From contig JAMPUU010000012.1 of assembly GCA_030144965.1 (NCBI GenBank), positions 310,001-374,000 on the forward strand: a stretch of DNA of 64,000 nucleotides. The letters are read 5' to 3'. Below are positions 1 through 9,008 of the stretch, piece after piece. The position numbers and the translations under genes were made by a program. This stretch comes from Nitrospira sp. BO4 (lineage in GTDB: Bacteria > Nitrospirota > Nitrospiria > Nitrospirales > Nitrospiraceae). Each line of letters begins with the position of its first letter. Positions within the stretch are counted from its first letter, which is position 1. The notes beneath the pieces were generated by a model. It saw nothing but the letters and a program-made list of their open reading frames with translations, had not been told where the DNA came from and did not search any database.

Positions 1-795
1 TCAGAGAATCGAGCGAATGGTACCACCGTCCACACGAAGCGCTGCACCGTTGGTCGCGGAGGACAGCGGGCTGGCGACAAACGCTACGAGAGCGGCCACT
101 TCCTCAGTGGAGGCAAACCGTTTGAGCAACGAGCTTGGACGGACCGTCTCAAAGAATTCCCTTTCCACCACCGAAGGCTCAACGTGGCGCGACTTCGCCA
201 GATCGCCGACGAACTTCTCGACGCCTTCGGACTTCGTCGGTCCCGCCAGGATCGAATTGACCGTCACAGCCGTGCCGGCGGTGGTTTCCGCCAGGCCTCG
301 CGCCAGCGCCAGTTGCATAGTTTTCGTCACACCATAATGGATCATTTCCACCGGGATATTGACGCCGGATTCGCTCGAGATAAAAATGATCCTCCCCCAG
401 TTTTTTGTCCTCATCTTCGGCAAGTAATGGCGGCTCAGTCGCACGCCACTCATGAAATTGGTTTCGATAAGCGTTTGCCAGTCTTCATCGGAGATCTCCT
501 CAAAAGGCTTTGGCTCATACGAACCCAAGTTGTTGATCAAAATGTCGACCTGAGGAAAGGCATTCACGGCTTGCGTCACCGCCTTCGCTGCACTTAGATC
601 GGCGATGAGCGGTTCGAGCTTCACGTGAGGATATTTCTGCCGGACCTTTCCGATTGCCTCGGTTACCCGCTCTTTCGATCGACCATTGATAATCACCGCC
701 GCGCCCTCCCCGGCCAGAGCCGCAGCAATAGCCAAACCGATACCTCCGGTCGAACCGGTCACGAGCGCGAGCTTGCCCGACAGTTGTAAGTCCAT
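1..795 (-). CDS. SDR family NAD(P)-dependent oxidoreductase
   Basis: Short-chain dehydrogenase/reductase of about 264 residues, a normal classical-SDR length. The cofactor motif TGSTGGIGLA lies near the N-terminus, followed by NNLG (usually NNAG), a catalytic serine in FISSESG, the YGVTK active-site Tyr/Lys pair, and a C-terminal VDGG before the end. I start at the ATG at 795 because an AGGGG sequence lies 8 nt upstream; the frame extends to a TTG at 813 that lacks this. The stop codon is the first three bases of the window, so the gene is complete. Substrate cannot be told from sequence. It heads a run of small minus-strand metabolic genes but is not overlapped by the next one. Confidence 0.9.
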   Translation of the reverse strand: MDLQLSGKLALVTGSTGGIGLAIAAALAGEGAAVIINGRSKERVTEAIGKVRQKYPHVKLEPLIADLSAAKAVTQAVNAFPQVDILINNLGSYEPKPFEEISDEDWQTLIETNFMSGVRLSRHYLPKMRTKNWGRIIFISSESGVNIPVEMIHYGVTKTMQLALARGLAETTAGTAVTVNSILAGPTKSEGVEKFVGDLAKSRHVEPSVVEREFFETVRPSSLLKRFASTEEVAALVAFVASPLSSATNGAALRVDGGTIRSIL

Positions 796-827
796 GCGTG
801 GAACCCCTCTCAATCAATGAAATGAAC

Positions 828-1274
828 TTATAAATTCAGCGGCTTGATCCGCGCCATCACCGACGCCGGATTGTTTCGCCACACCGATTCGTCCGCATCC
901 ACATAGAGCTCAACCTCATTCCCATCGGGATCTTTGAGATAGAGACTTTGGCTGACCGTGTGATCGCTCATGCCATCGATCGGAACTCCTGCCTGCTCCA
1001 AGTCCCGTTTTGCCTGACGCAGTTCGTCAAGACTGTCTCCCACTTTGATCCCGATATGGTAGAGGCCACGGCGTCGCCCACTCGGCGGCCCAGGGACATC
1101 GCCGACTTGAATCAGCAGCAATTCGTGATGCGTCCGACCGGATGTCAGCGCAGCGGCTGCCCCATTAAAGATCCGTGCGACTTCCTTGAAGCCCAACAGA
1201 TCCCGGTAAAAGCCGAGCGATCGATCAAGCTCTTTGACGTAGAAGACCACGTGGCCCAAATACTGTGCTTTCAT
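828..1274 (-). CDS. VOC family protein (glyoxalase/dioxygenase fold)
   Basis: Single vicinal-oxygen-chelate domain of about 148 residues, beginning with LGHVVFYVKELDRSLGFYRD, the usual first beta-alpha unit. Metal-ligand-like positions are the His in LGHVVFY, a His in LYHIGIKV and a Glu in GNEVELYVD. The KDPDGNEVELY block is typical of the family. The ATG at 1274 has a GGAGGG ribosome site just upstream. It overlaps the stop of the upstream histidine phosphatase gene by 4 nt (ATGA), so the two are probably translationally coupled. The reaction is unknown; extradiol dioxygenase-like or glyoxalase-like activity are both possible. Confidence 0.85.
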   Translation of the reverse strand: MKAQYLGHVVFYVKELDRSLGFYRDLLGFKEVARIFNGAAAALTSGRTHHELLLIQVGDVPGPPSGRRRGLYHIGIKVGDSLDELRQAKRDLEQAGVPIDGMSDHTVSQSLYLKDPDGNEVELYVDADESVWRNNPASVMARIKPLNL

Positions 1275-1870
1275 AGTCCCTCCTCGTGTGGAAGGTTCCA
1301 ACGTGTGATGACGCGCGTTTCACGCTCAAAGCCGAGCACGCTTATCGAAGCAGTGCGGAGGACGAACAACCGTCCCGCGTCAGGTGACAGACCGAGCCAG
1401 CAGGCGGCGAGTATGCGTAGGATATGGGCATGCGCGAACAGCACCACGTCGCCGTCCGCCGCCAGCGCCCGCTGGATCACCCGTTGGGCTCGGTGCCCGA
1501 CCAGCTCGATCGACTCACCCTTGGGAACAGATGCCGTCCAGATCGACCAATCAGGCTGTTCCGACCTGATCTCCGATGTCGTTCTTCCCTCATAGACACC
1601 ATAATCCCATTCGAGCAGGTCATCGCTCATACTCGCTGCCTCGCCGAAACCGGCCAGCCGGCAGGTCTCGCGTGCCCGACGTAGCGGGCTGCAGAGCACC
1701 AAGGCAAATCGTCGGCTGGCCAGAGATCGACCCAGGGTGGCCGCCTGGCGCTCACCCGTCGAAGTCAGCGCAATGTCGGTCCGCCCCGTATGCCGCTTCG
1801 CCACGCTCCATTCAGTCTCACCGTGCCGGATCATCCACAGTTCCTGGCTCGGCTCACTCATGTTTTCCAC
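1271..1870 (-). CDS. histidine phosphatase family protein
   Basis: Phosphoglycerate-mutase-like phosphatase of up to 199 residues. The catalytic RHGE motif is in WMIRHGETEWS near the N-terminus; LTSTGERQA and the second histidine (in LFAHAHILRILAACWLG) follow as expected of branch-1 enzymes. The longest frame starts at GTG 1870; ATG 1861 (MSEPSQ) is an alternative. The gene overlaps the downstream VOC gene by 4 nt. Substrates in this family range from sugar phosphates to alpha-ribazole phosphate and cannot be decided here; no cobalamin genes are nearby. Confidence 0.88.
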   Translation of the reverse strand: MENMSEPSQELWMIRHGETEWSVAKRHTGRTDIALTSTGERQAATLGRSLASRRFALVLCSPLRRARETCRLAGFGEAASMSDDLLEWDYGVYEGRTTSEIRSEQPDWSIWTASVPKGESIELVGHRAQRVIQRALAADGDVVLFAHAHILRILAACWLGLSPDAGRLFVLRTASISVLGFERETRVITRWNLPHEEGL

Positions 1871-1939
1871 TTGCTGCTCTCACAATTTAATTTGATCTTC
1901 TGCACACCCTGGCCTAGTCGGACACTAACTATTCGGAGA

Positions 1940-3775
1940 TTAGGTCTTCCTCTCCAATGCGCGATCAAGATTGAACGCGGCACTGATCAGCGCCAGGTGT
2001 GTGAAGGCTTGAGGGAAATTACCGAGCGCTTCCCCGCGAGTTCCAATCTCTTCGGCATACAGCCCTACGTGGTTGGAATAGCCCAACATCCGTTCGAACA
2101 GGAAGCGTGCCTCTTCAAGTTTGGCTCGATCGACACGTCCCGCCCGCGCCAGTGCTTCCACCAGCCAAAACGTGCACATGTTGAACGTTCCCTCTTTCCC
2201 ATGCAGACCGTCTTCACCCGTTTCGCTGTCGTACCGATACACCAACCCATCCGACATCAGCCCACCGAATTTCGGTGAGCGAGTAATCGCCGCCAGAGTA
2301 TCGAGCATCCTCGGATCGTTCGGCGAAAGGAAGAACACGAGCGGCATGATGAGATTCGAGGCGTCCAACGAATCGCTGTCGTAGTGTTGGACGAACGCCC
2401 GACGCTTGGCATTCCATCCCTTCTGCATGATCTCTTCGTAAATCTGATCCCGAACGCGCAGCCAACGAGTGCGATCGGCTGGAAATGAGCGTTTGTCTGC
2501 CAAGCGAAGGCCCCGATCCATCGCCACCCAGCACATCAATTTTGAGTAGACGAACTGCCGGCGCCCGCCCCTGGTTTCCCAAATCCCTTCATCCGGCTGC
2601 TGCCAGTTGTCGCACAGCCAATCGAGCCGATGCTTGATTCTCATCCAGGTGTCGTGACCGATCGGCAACGCGTATTTGTTATAGAGATATGCGGCGTCGA
2701 GCAGTTCGCCGTAGATATCCAGCTGCAGCTGATTGTACGCACCGTTGCCGATCCGGACAGGCTTTGCGCCGCAGTAGCCATCCAGATGGTCGAGCGTCTG
2801 CTCCGTCAAGTCATGACGACCATCGATTCCATACACGATTTGAAGTGAGCCATCCGCCTCGACCTCCTTGGTGCGCGCCGCCAGCCAATTCATGAAGCGG
2901 TCTGCTTCCTCGGTGAACCCGAGTTTCAGAAAGCCATAGACAGTGAAGGCCGCGTCACGCATCCAAGTGTATCGGTAGTCCCAATTGCGGACGCCCCCAG
3001 GGGTTTCGGGCAGACTGCAGGTCGGTGCGGCCACAATGGCCCCGGTCGGCTCGAAGGTCAGGAGTTTCAGGCAAAGTGCGGATCGATGGACCATTTCCCG
3101 CCATCGCCCTGTGTAGGTGCATCGCGACAACCAGTGGCGCCAATACTTCACAGTCTGCTCGAACAATTCATCGGCTTCGCTCGACGACGGACAAGAACCG
3201 CAGCTTTCGTCGGATTCGATGGGTCTGAGAACGAAGACGGCTGACTCACCCTCCTGCAGAACAAAGACCGACCGGACTCCCCGATCATCCTGGGTGAGGG
3301 GAATATCTGTGGCCAGTCCTAGGCTGAGATCCGGTGAATGAAAACAGGCTCCTTGCTTCGTCAGCCGCGTACGATGAGGAGTCCGAGCGTAGTTGAAGGC
3401 CGGATGGCAGCGAACCTGAAACTTCATACTCCCCTGCGTCACACGAACCCGCCGAATGAGCTGATTCTGCCATGGGGATTCCGGAGACAGACCGACCGGC
3501 ATGAAGTCCAGAATCTCGGCGACGCCGTTCGCCGCATGGAACCGGGTCACAAGCACGTTGGTTTCCGGCCAGTAGAGCTGCTTCGGGGAAATGTCCGTGT
3601 CGACGGCGGTGATCTCAAACCGACCGCCTTTCTCATCGTCGAGAATGGCGGCGAACACACTGGGTGAGTCGAAATGGGGAAAGCACAGCCAATCGATCGA
3701 TCCGTTCAGACCGATCAGCGCCGCCGTCCGCATATTGCCGATCAAGCCATGGTCTTTAATCGGTAGATAGGCCAT
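1940..3775 (-). CDS. glycoside hydrolase family 15 protein (glucoamylase/trehalase-like)
   Basis: Cytoplasmic-looking GH15 enzyme of 611 residues with no signal peptide. The N-terminal segment [20 protein letters not shown] is the usual start of bacterial GH15 proteins, followed by a beta-sandwich. The alpha/alpha-barrel contains [14 protein letters not shown] and, near the C-terminus, [19 protein letters not shown] with the acidic residues expected at the active site. Members hydrolyse alpha-glucosidic bonds (glucans, or trehalose in some). The start ATG at 3775 fits the conserved N-terminus [14 protein letters not shown]. It stands alone between a phosphatase and a VOC gene. Together with the island alpha-amylase it points to alpha-glucan turnover in this organism. 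Confidence 0.93.
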   Translation of the reverse strand: MAYLPIKDHGLIGNMRTAALIGLNGSIDWLCFPHFDSPSVFAAILDDEKGGRFEITAVDTDISPKQLYWPETNVLVTRFHAANGVAEILDFMPVGLSPESPWQNQLIRRVRVTQGSMKFQVRCHPAFNYARTPHRTRLTKQGACFHSPDLSLGLATDIPLTQDDRGVRSVFVLQEGESAVFVLRPIESDESCGSCPSSSEADELFEQTVKYWRHWLSRCTYTGRWREMVHRSALCLKLLTFEPTGAIVAAPTCSLPETPGGVRNWDYRYTWMRDAAFTVYGFLKLGFTEEADRFMNWLAARTKEVEADGSLQIVYGIDGRHDLTEQTLDHLDGYCGAKPVRIGNGAYNQLQLDIYGELLDAAYLYNKYALPIGHDTWMRIKHRLDWLCDNWQQPDEGIWETRGGRRQFVYSKLMCWVAMDRGLRLADKRSFPADRTRWLRVRDQIYEEIMQKGWNAKRRAFVQHYDSDSLDASNLIMPLVFFLSPNDPRMLDTLAAITRSPKFGGLMSDGLVYRYDSETGEDGLHGKEGTFNMCTFWLVEALARAGRVDRAKLEEARFLFERMLGYSNHVGLYAEEIGTRGEALGNFPQAFTHLALISAAFNLDRALERKT

Positions 3776-3830
3776 GGTCTCACACCGGATTGCTTGCTAC
3801 ACGTTGTTGGAAGCTCTGAGATGGCATCTG

Positions 3831-4259
3831 CTAGCCCCTTCTATTTTTCTTTGACGCGAAGACAAGCCCGGTTTTCTGCACTTCCTGGTAAGGTAGAAGC
3901 CATACCAACGATTCATCGCTGAGATCCCCAACCTGAATACGATTGCCCCAAGGATCTCGAAAGTCGCAGCGGAAATTCGGCTGGAGCTTCAGCTTGTACT
4001 TGTTGGTCAGCTTACGTCGCACCTCTTGAATCTGCTCCGCATCGCGGACCATGAGACCGAAGTGCTTCGTGCGATCCGGCTGGAGCGTATCCACTTCGAA
4101 AATGGCCATAAATTGGTGCTCGCCCAGCTTGCACCATGCGGCCCCCTCGCCACCTTTCAGCATTTTCAGACCGAATACATCCGAGTAGAACTTCACCGCT
4201 TTCTTAGCATCGGTGACTTCGATCACGACGTGATTGCAGCCATACACCTGCACCGCCAT
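3831..4259 (-). CDS. VOC family protein
   Basis: Second vicinal-oxygen-chelate protein of the region, 142 residues, not closely similar to the one at 828-1274. It begins with YGCNHVVIEVTDAKKAVKFY and has FRDPWGNRIQVGDLSDES near the C-terminus, where VOC proteins place the last metal ligand region. The ATG at 4259 is preceded by an AAGGAGGG ribosome site. It lies between the GH15 gene and an ankyrin-repeat gene with no overlap. The reaction is unknown; the family includes glyoxalase I, fosfomycin resistance enzymes and dioxygenases. Confidence 0.85.
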   Translation of the reverse strand: MAVQVYGCNHVVIEVTDAKKAVKFYSDVFGLKMLKGGEGAAWCKLGEHQFMAIFEVDTLQPDRTKHFGLMVRDAEQIQEVRRKLTNKYKLKLQPNFRCDFRDPWGNRIQVGDLSDESLVWLLPYQEVQKTGLVFASKKNRRG

Positions 4260-4304
4260 GCATACCCTCCTTATGGTCGACAGAGCCCCGGGCGCCTGCT
4301 TCCC

Positions 4305-4982
4305 CTATCGCGCACCGCCTGACTCCAGTATACGGATGATCTCATTGAACCCTTTTCGCCGGGCATGCTGTAGTGGTGTGACCCCTTGGCCATCCGGGAG
4401 GTTCACGTTGGCCTTGGCAGACACCAATAAGCGCACGATCTCCTGGTGCCTTGGTCCGCCATCGCTGAGCACGATTGCCTCCAAGAGCGCCGTCCAACCC
4501 AACTTGTTGACATGATCGACGTCGATATCCGTCTTGAGCAGGGCTTCAACCGTTTCGACGTGTCCGCGCTCACAGGCCGGAATCAGAGCCGTCCCGCCAA
4601 AACGGTTATAGACTTTGAAATTCGGAGCGGCCTGCAGCGTGAGCGTGAGAATTTCGAGATAGCCATTGGCGCCTGCCAGGAGCAGCGGGCTATCGAGCTT
4701 ATCGTCCTGTACGTTGACATCCGCGCCGGCGGCAATCAGCAGTTTGGCGCTTTCAATATGATTGTGCGCAGTGGCCGCAAGTAACGGCGTACGCCTATGG
4801 GCATCTCGAACACGGACGTCGGCCCCCGCCTCCAACAGTCGTCGCATGGTTGGGATGTCGTTATGTTCTGCCGCAACAATCAACGCACGATCGTCTGCTG
4901 CCTTTCCGACTTGGCTATACACATCAGCCGCGGCGGCAACAAGCGTCAAACACGCTAACCCGGTTCTTTGCACGGCAGTCAT
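4305..4982 (-). CDS. exported ankyrin-repeat protein
   Basis: Protein of 225 residues with an N-terminal export signal (TGLACLTLVAAAADVYSQ) followed by about six ankyrin repeats recognisable from the A..G...TPLL.A...GH.E....L(L/I).AGADV pattern. Ankyrin repeats mediate protein-protein contacts; here they would be periplasmic or secreted. There is no other domain, so the partner is unknown. The repeat array continues almost to the C-terminus. Neighbours give no functional clue. Confidence 0.88.
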   Translation of the reverse strand: MTAVQRTGLACLTLVAAAADVYSQVGKAADDRALIVAAEHNDIPTMRRLLEAGADVRVRDAHRRTPLLAATAHNHIESAKLLIAAGADVNVQDDKLDSPLLLAGANGYLEILTLTLQAAPNFKVYNRFGGTALIPACERGHVETVEALLKTDIDVDHVNKLGWTALLEAIVLSDGGPRHQEIVRLLVSAKANVNLPDGQGVTPLQHARRKGFNEIIRILESGGAR

Positions 4983-5024
4983 TGCTCACTCAACCAGTTT
5001 GGCCTCATCGTGGAGAGCACGCGA

Positions 5025-5687
5025 TCATCTCCGTTGCGGCTCACCCTCCGCACGATCGGCTTTTTCCCGTTGAAAGGCCGAAAGAAATATTCCAGGCGGT
5101 TGTGCACCGGAGATTCCATAGGTTCCGTCGATCACGAAGTAAGGCACTCCTCGAATGCCCAACCGGTGACCAATCGACTCTTCGGCCTTGACCTCAGCGG
5201 CTCCCGCTTCGTTCGTCAGAAACTCGTCCGCTCGCACTCCTGCTCGCTCGGCCAACTCGACCAGTGTCGACAGAGAGCCGATATCGAGACCTTCTTCGAA
5301 ATAGCCTTTGAATAGTTGATCGACCACCGCGTCTTGGTGACCCTGCGTCCCGGAATACCAAAGCAACCGATGGGCCAAGAGGGTGTTCGGCGTTCTCGCG
5401 ATCTTCTCAAAGGCAAACGGTATCTCCTCCTGGTTTCCAGCCTCCAACAAGCGCTGCTCCATCTCCCTAAATCTATCCAGGCTGCCGAACTTGGTTTGAA
5501 GGTATATCGTTCGATCCATCCCGTCTTTTGGCATCGTCGGATTCAATTGAAACGGCTTCCATTTTATGTCGACCGGGGAATCATCACCCCATTCCTTGAG
5601 CGCCCGTTCGAGCCGTCGCTTGCCGACATAGCACCAGGGGCAGATGACATCGGAATACACCTCGATCCGGAGAGTCTGATGGGTCAC
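5025..5687 (-). CDS. DsbA family oxidoreductase (FrnE-like)
   Basis: Thioredoxin-fold protein of 220 residues starting VYSDVICPWCYVGKRRLE, with a CPWC redox motif near residue 18. The helical insertion and the late cis-proline loop GIRGVPYFVIDG match the DsbA/FrnE/2-hydroxychromene-2-carboxylate isomerase-like family. There is no signal peptide, so it is probably cytoplasmic, as FrnE is. Translation starts at GTG 5687, which overlaps the stop of the upstream pirin gene (GTGA). The coupling to a pirin suggests a shared oxidative or electrophile-stress role, by inference. Confidence 0.9.
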   Translation of the reverse strand: MTHQTLRIEVYSDVICPWCYVGKRRLERALKEWGDDSPVDIKWKPFQLNPTMPKDGMDRTIYLQTKFGSLDRFREMEQRLLEAGNQEEIPFAFEKIARTPNTLLAHRLLWYSGTQGHQDAVVDQLFKGYFEEGLDIGSLSTLVELAERAGVRADEFLTNEAGAAEVKAEESIGHRLGIRGVPYFVIDGTYGISGAQPPGIFLSAFQREKADRAEGEPQRR

Positions 5688-6568
5688 GATAGGTGCCCCA
5701 TCCTGCCGGCTTGGTAATCCTCCACCGCCTGAACGAGTTCAGCTTTCGTATTCATGACAAATGGGCCATAGCGAGCGACTGGTTCATCGATGGGCACTCC
5801 ACCCATGACCAGAAGCCGACTCTCTGCTTGCGCATCGATTGTCACCAGAGAGCCATTGCGCGCGCAGACGATCAATTCCGATTCGCCTGCCTCACGCGAT
5901 CCGTTTACTGAGGCTCGGCCTTGCAAAACAAAGATCAAGGTGTTGTGCCGTTCCGGCAGATTGAGCTCGATCCGACCACGCGCAACCAGACGCAGATCAT
6001 AGAGCTCGATCGGAGTAAAGGTACGAGCGGGCCCTCTTCGACCTTGAAATGACCCTGCAATGACCCGGAGCTGTCCGGCCCCGCCGTCCAGTTCGACGGC
6101 TGGAATATCGGCGTTGAGAATCTCCTGGTACCCCGGTGCCGACATTTTCTCGGCACGTGGCAGATTCACCCATAGTTGGATGGCCTGCAAAGTCCCACCT
6201 TCCTTGGCCCACTTTTTTTCGTGCATCTCTTCGTGCACGACGCCTGACGCTGCCGTCATCCACTGGACGTCGCCCGGCCCGATCACGCCGGCATTTCCCG
6301 CCGAATCTCGATGGGCCACAACACCCTCATAGATGATCGTGACTGTTTCAAACCCTCGATGCGGATGTTCCCCTACCCCTCGAGGATGATCGGTGGATGG
6401 GAAATGCTGAGGCCCGGCATAATCCAGCAGGAGAAACGGGCTGACCGCTCGATCGAGATCGTTGCTCGGGAACAGATTCCGCACGGGAAATCCATCGCCA
6501 ACCATGTGGGTTGAGCCAGGCTGATAGACGCCGACGACTTCCTTGTTAGCCACCGTTCCTATTGCCAT
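5684..6568 (-). CDS. pirin family protein
   Basis: Bicupin protein of 294 residues. The N-terminal cupin carries the metal-binding HPHRGFETVTIIYEG segment and a later EEMHE, as in quercetinase-type pirins; the C-terminal cupin ends in the typical VARYGPFVMNTKAEL stretch. Pirins are non-haem iron or nickel proteins; some degrade quercetin and others are redox sensors. A strong AAAGGAGG site precedes the ATG at 6568. The stop overlaps the start of the DsbA-type gene by 4 nt, so the two form an operon, and the NmrA-type gene ends only 12 nt upstream. Confidence 0.93.
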   Translation of the reverse strand: MAIGTVANKEVVGVYQPGSTHMVGDGFPVRNLFPSNDLDRAVSPFLLLDYAGPQHFPSTDHPRGVGEHPHRGFETVTIIYEGVVAHRDSAGNAGVIGPGDVQWMTAASGVVHEEMHEKKWAKEGGTLQAIQLWVNLPRAEKMSAPGYQEILNADIPAVELDGGAGQLRVIAGSFQGRRGPARTFTPIELYDLRLVARGRIELNLPERHNTLIFVLQGRASVNGSREAGESELIVCARNGSLVTIDAQAESRLLVMGGVPIDEPVARYGPFVMNTKAELVQAVEDYQAGRMGHLS

Positions 6569-6579
6569 GACAGCCTCCT

Positions 6580-7440
6580 TTACACCATCCCCCGTAACGC
6601 TTCCGACAAGGTGATCGTTCCACGCACAAGCTTGCCGGGCTCCTCATAGCCGATCGTCCCTTTCCCAAAGGCGGCGTACATCTCCTCGAATAACCTCGCT
6701 GCCTCGTCAGAGAACCCAAATGATTTGAACGTCGGCACAACGGCACTCAAGGGCGCATATTGGGCCGTCACCTTCTTTCCCAGAATGTGACCAAGCGCTT
6801 CAGCCACATCATTCGGACTGTACTCCTCCGGACCAGCCATTTCCACGATCCGCTTGCCCAATCCACCGGCTATCAGATGCTCTACTCCAATCCTGCCGAT
6901 ATCCTTGGTCGAAATCATGGGAACCTTAGCTTGAGGCGCCAGAAATGTCGGAAGAACTCCATCTGCCTTCGCCACACCGATCACCGGCGCCCAGTTCTCC
7001 ATAAAATAGGAAGGGCGAAGAATGGTCAGGCGCTTGGCGGTACAACCAAGTGCGTGTTCGCCATAAGTCGCGGCTCGAATCGGACCCGTCCCTCCGGTCA
7101 TATGTCCTCCGACCGACGATAGAAAAACAACATGCGGTACCCCACTCATTTGAACGGCTTTGGCGGCGCGATCCATCCGTGCTCGTTGATCCGCCGACCA
7201 GGCCTCGGATCCATAATTCGGCGGCACCAACAAGTAGACTCCTTTCCCTCCTTCAAGCGCCGTGGTTAATGACGAAACATCGTCGAGAGAGGCAACGGCA
7301 ACCTCAGCCCCTTTTGCTTTCCAGCCAGCTCCCTTCTCAACCGAGCGAACGATCACCCGCACCCGCTGTTTCTTGCTGAGTAATGTCTCCACAACCGCCG
7401 ATCCCGTATTTCCAGTGGCGCCGATCACAACAAACATCAT
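6580..7440 (-). CDS. NmrA-type NAD(P)H-binding protein
   Basis: Atypical SDR of 286 residues beginning MMFVVIGATGNTGSAVVETL, which contains the GATGNTG dinucleotide-binding loop of the NmrA/isoflavone-reductase group. It continues with VYLLVPPNYGS and VVFLSSVGGHMTGGTG. There is no classical YxxxK catalytic pair in the usual place, so it may sense NAD(P) rather than catalyse. The start has a GAGGAGGG ribosome site and overlaps the stop of an upstream open frame (7437-7681). Likely co-transcribed with the pirin and DsbA-type genes downstream. Confidence 0.88.
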   Translation of the reverse strand: MMFVVIGATGNTGSAVVETLLSKKQRVRVIVRSVEKGAGWKAKGAEVAVASLDDVSSLTTALEGGKGVYLLVPPNYGSEAWSADQRARMDRAAKAVQMSGVPHVVFLSSVGGHMTGGTGPIRAATYGEHALGCTAKRLTILRPSYFMENWAPVIGVAKADGVLPTFLAPQAKVPMISTKDIGRIGVEHLIAGGLGKRIVEMAGPEEYSPNDVAEALGHILGKKVTAQYAPLSAVVPTFKSFGFSDEAARLFEEMYAAFGKGTIGYEEPGKLVRGTITLSEALRGMV

Positions 7441-7681
7441 GAACCCTCCTCTTGTTGCTGAGCAGTCAAGCGATCGTACTTCTCATGGATCATGGCGTCA
7501 CGATGTTGAGCTGTAAAGCGATACATCCCGCCAAGAGCGACCGCATCTTCATAGTAACAATGCCCTGGCAAATCGCGTTCCACTGAAACACCGTGCGTGC
7601 GAAAGTCTCCGATGCTGCTGAAATTAGTGAGGATTGGTTGTGTTGGAACCTGGATTTGAGAGAATGGAGCGGACGCGGATC
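7437..7681 (-). pseudogene. possible remnant open frame upstream of the NmrA-type gene
   Basis: A minus-strand frame is open from an in-frame stop near 7684 to a TGA at 7437-7439 that overlaps the NmrA-type start. It has no ATG before the middle; a GTG at 7583 would give only 48 codons. The translation includes VERDLPGHCYYEDAVALGG and ends QQQEEGS. The overlap with the next start and the ribosome site inside its tail look like an operon junction, so this may be the 3' end of a truncated gene. I do not recognise it. Confidence 0.25.
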
Positions 7682-7752
7682 AGTGGCGAAGTAGCGTCAC
7701 CGTGCCGAATGGTCGGCTCCTGCGGAAAATCATCCTCAGCGAGAGACTCATC

Positions 7753-8244
7753 ATGACGGCTTATGACTTTCGAGCTTGTCTGCCAATCCTTATCGCAATC
7801 ACCACGTGGGTGTTCTTCCCACATTCAGAAGCCGCATCGGATGACTTACGTCAGTCCTCACGGGTCGGAGCATTGAGAATTCCGCTCGTCTCTTATGAAC
7901 GAATTCCAATCGCCACGGTCCTAGCGCATCCGGACCGTTATCAGATGAGAGAAATCAGACTGACCGGAACCGTCATGACGATTCAGACAGAGACCGTCAC
8001 CAATAAACTGATTTGCGGGCGAGCGCATGAACGGACGACACTCACCGTTGAGGATGACAGTGGACAGATCGAGATTGTCGATCAAGGAGCTTGTGGCAGG
8101 AATGTCAGTTCGCTGAAAGCGCCTATGCTGGAGGTGGGTCAACAGATCGATTTGCTGGTGCTGATCGTCATTCCAGCCAGTTCTGCCTCTGCCGGTTCAT
8201 CGGTAGAAGCAATGATCCGCTTTTTAGATCTGGCCCGAAACTGA
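7753..8244 (+). CDS. exported OB-fold-like protein of unknown function
   Basis: About 163 residues from ATG 7753. The N-terminus FRACLPILIAITTWVFFPHSEA is a signal peptide. The mature part has the segment IRLTGTVMTIQTETV followed by TLTVEDDSGQIEIVDQG, the strand pattern of small OB-fold domains. This suggests a periplasmic ligand- or surface-binding protein, but no enzyme motif is visible. It is the only plus-strand gene among minus-strand neighbours. The frame runs upstream to 7702, but the signal peptide favours 7753. Confidence 0.7.
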   Translation: MTAYDFRACLPILIAITTWVFFPHSEAASDDLRQSSRVGALRIPLVSYERIPIATVLAHPDRYQMREIRLTGTVMTIQTETVTNKLICGRAHERTTLTVEDDSGQIEIVDQGACGRNVSSLKAPMLEVGQQIDLLVLIVIPASSASAGSSVEAMIRFLDLARN

Positions 8245-8272
8245 CGGCCATCATGCCTCACATCGTTGCACG

Positions 8273-8713
8273 TTACTCCCACCCGCTGACCTCATAGCCT
8301 TTTTCTTTCAGGCAGCGGGTGACCGCATCAGCGTACGGAGGTTCCGGTTCGAGCGGTTTAAACGTCCCTCCGGCCAAACCGACGACCAGCCCCAGACCGC
8401 TGCCGGCGGCAGCTCCAATCGCGATTCCCGCTAATCCACCGACAATCCCGGCGGACGCGCCAACCGCACCGCCAAGCGTCAGCCCGAGCACGGCCCCGGT
8501 CGCGGCATTCGCGCTTTGGTTTGTCCCAGGACGCAACCCGGTCTCTTCAACTTTCTTCCGGCAGGATGCAATCTCTTGTTGGGCCATCTGCCGGCCATAC
8601 AAATTAAGCTGCTTATTAGACCGCAAGATCGGCTGTGGCCCAGCGCAGGCGGTAAGGCTTATCAGTGCCACATACACAACGAGACGATGCCATGACCGAT
8701 TGACCACAAACAT
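8273..8713 (-). CDS. glycine-zipper lipoprotein
   Basis: Protein of 146 residues with a lipoprotein signal (VALISLTACAGPQP, lipobox LTAC) and a central glycine-zipper segment rich in GxxxG and GxxxA steps (residues about 70-110), flanked by a conserved C-terminal stretch RCLKEKGYEVSGW. Glycine zippers pack in membranes and are common in outer-membrane lipoproteins such as SlyB-like proteins. A paralogue with the same plan and ending lies at 9009-9440. Export to the cell envelope is clear; the function is not. Confidence 0.8.
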   Translation of the reverse strand: MFVVNRSWHRLVVYVALISLTACAGPQPILRSNKQLNLYGRQMAQQEIASCRKKVEETGLRPGTNQSANAATGAVLGLTLGGAVGASAGIVGGLAGIAIGAAAGSGLGLVVGLAGGTFKPLEPEPPYADAVTRCLKEKGYEVSGWE

Positions 8714-9008
8714 CCCTTCGAATGCGTGCTTTCCCTTTCTTCACTTCTCACCCTTTAGCGGAAATGTCGAGGGTTTTCCGATTGTGCACATCGTCCAGTC
8801 ACTGCTCCCGCTCTCCCCTTACCTTCTCTCGCGGAGGGGATGGGTGGGTGCTCCACTGCGCGCATTGTCCGAGCACATTCCTCCTTGCACTGCTCGCCCA
8901 CTCAGATTGGGTGTCGAGGTCGTTTCCATTGCGCGCATCCAACGAGGGCCTTCTGAGGCCGCGCGTTGGGCGAGCATCGAAACGATCTCGATGCCCAATT
9001 CCTCCCCC
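8714..9008. repeat. non-coding gap with a long imperfect inverted repeat
   Basis: No gene is visible between the two glycine-zipper genes. 8906-8926 and 8979-8999 are 21-nt inverted arms matching at 18 of 21 positions, with inner palindromes such as GGCC-TTCTGA-GGCC at the tip. The sequence TGCGCGCAT followed by CCGAGCAC at 8857-8876 recurs at 32583-32602 with three mismatches. This looks like a dispersed REP-type element that can fold into a hairpin. Confidence 0.5.
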
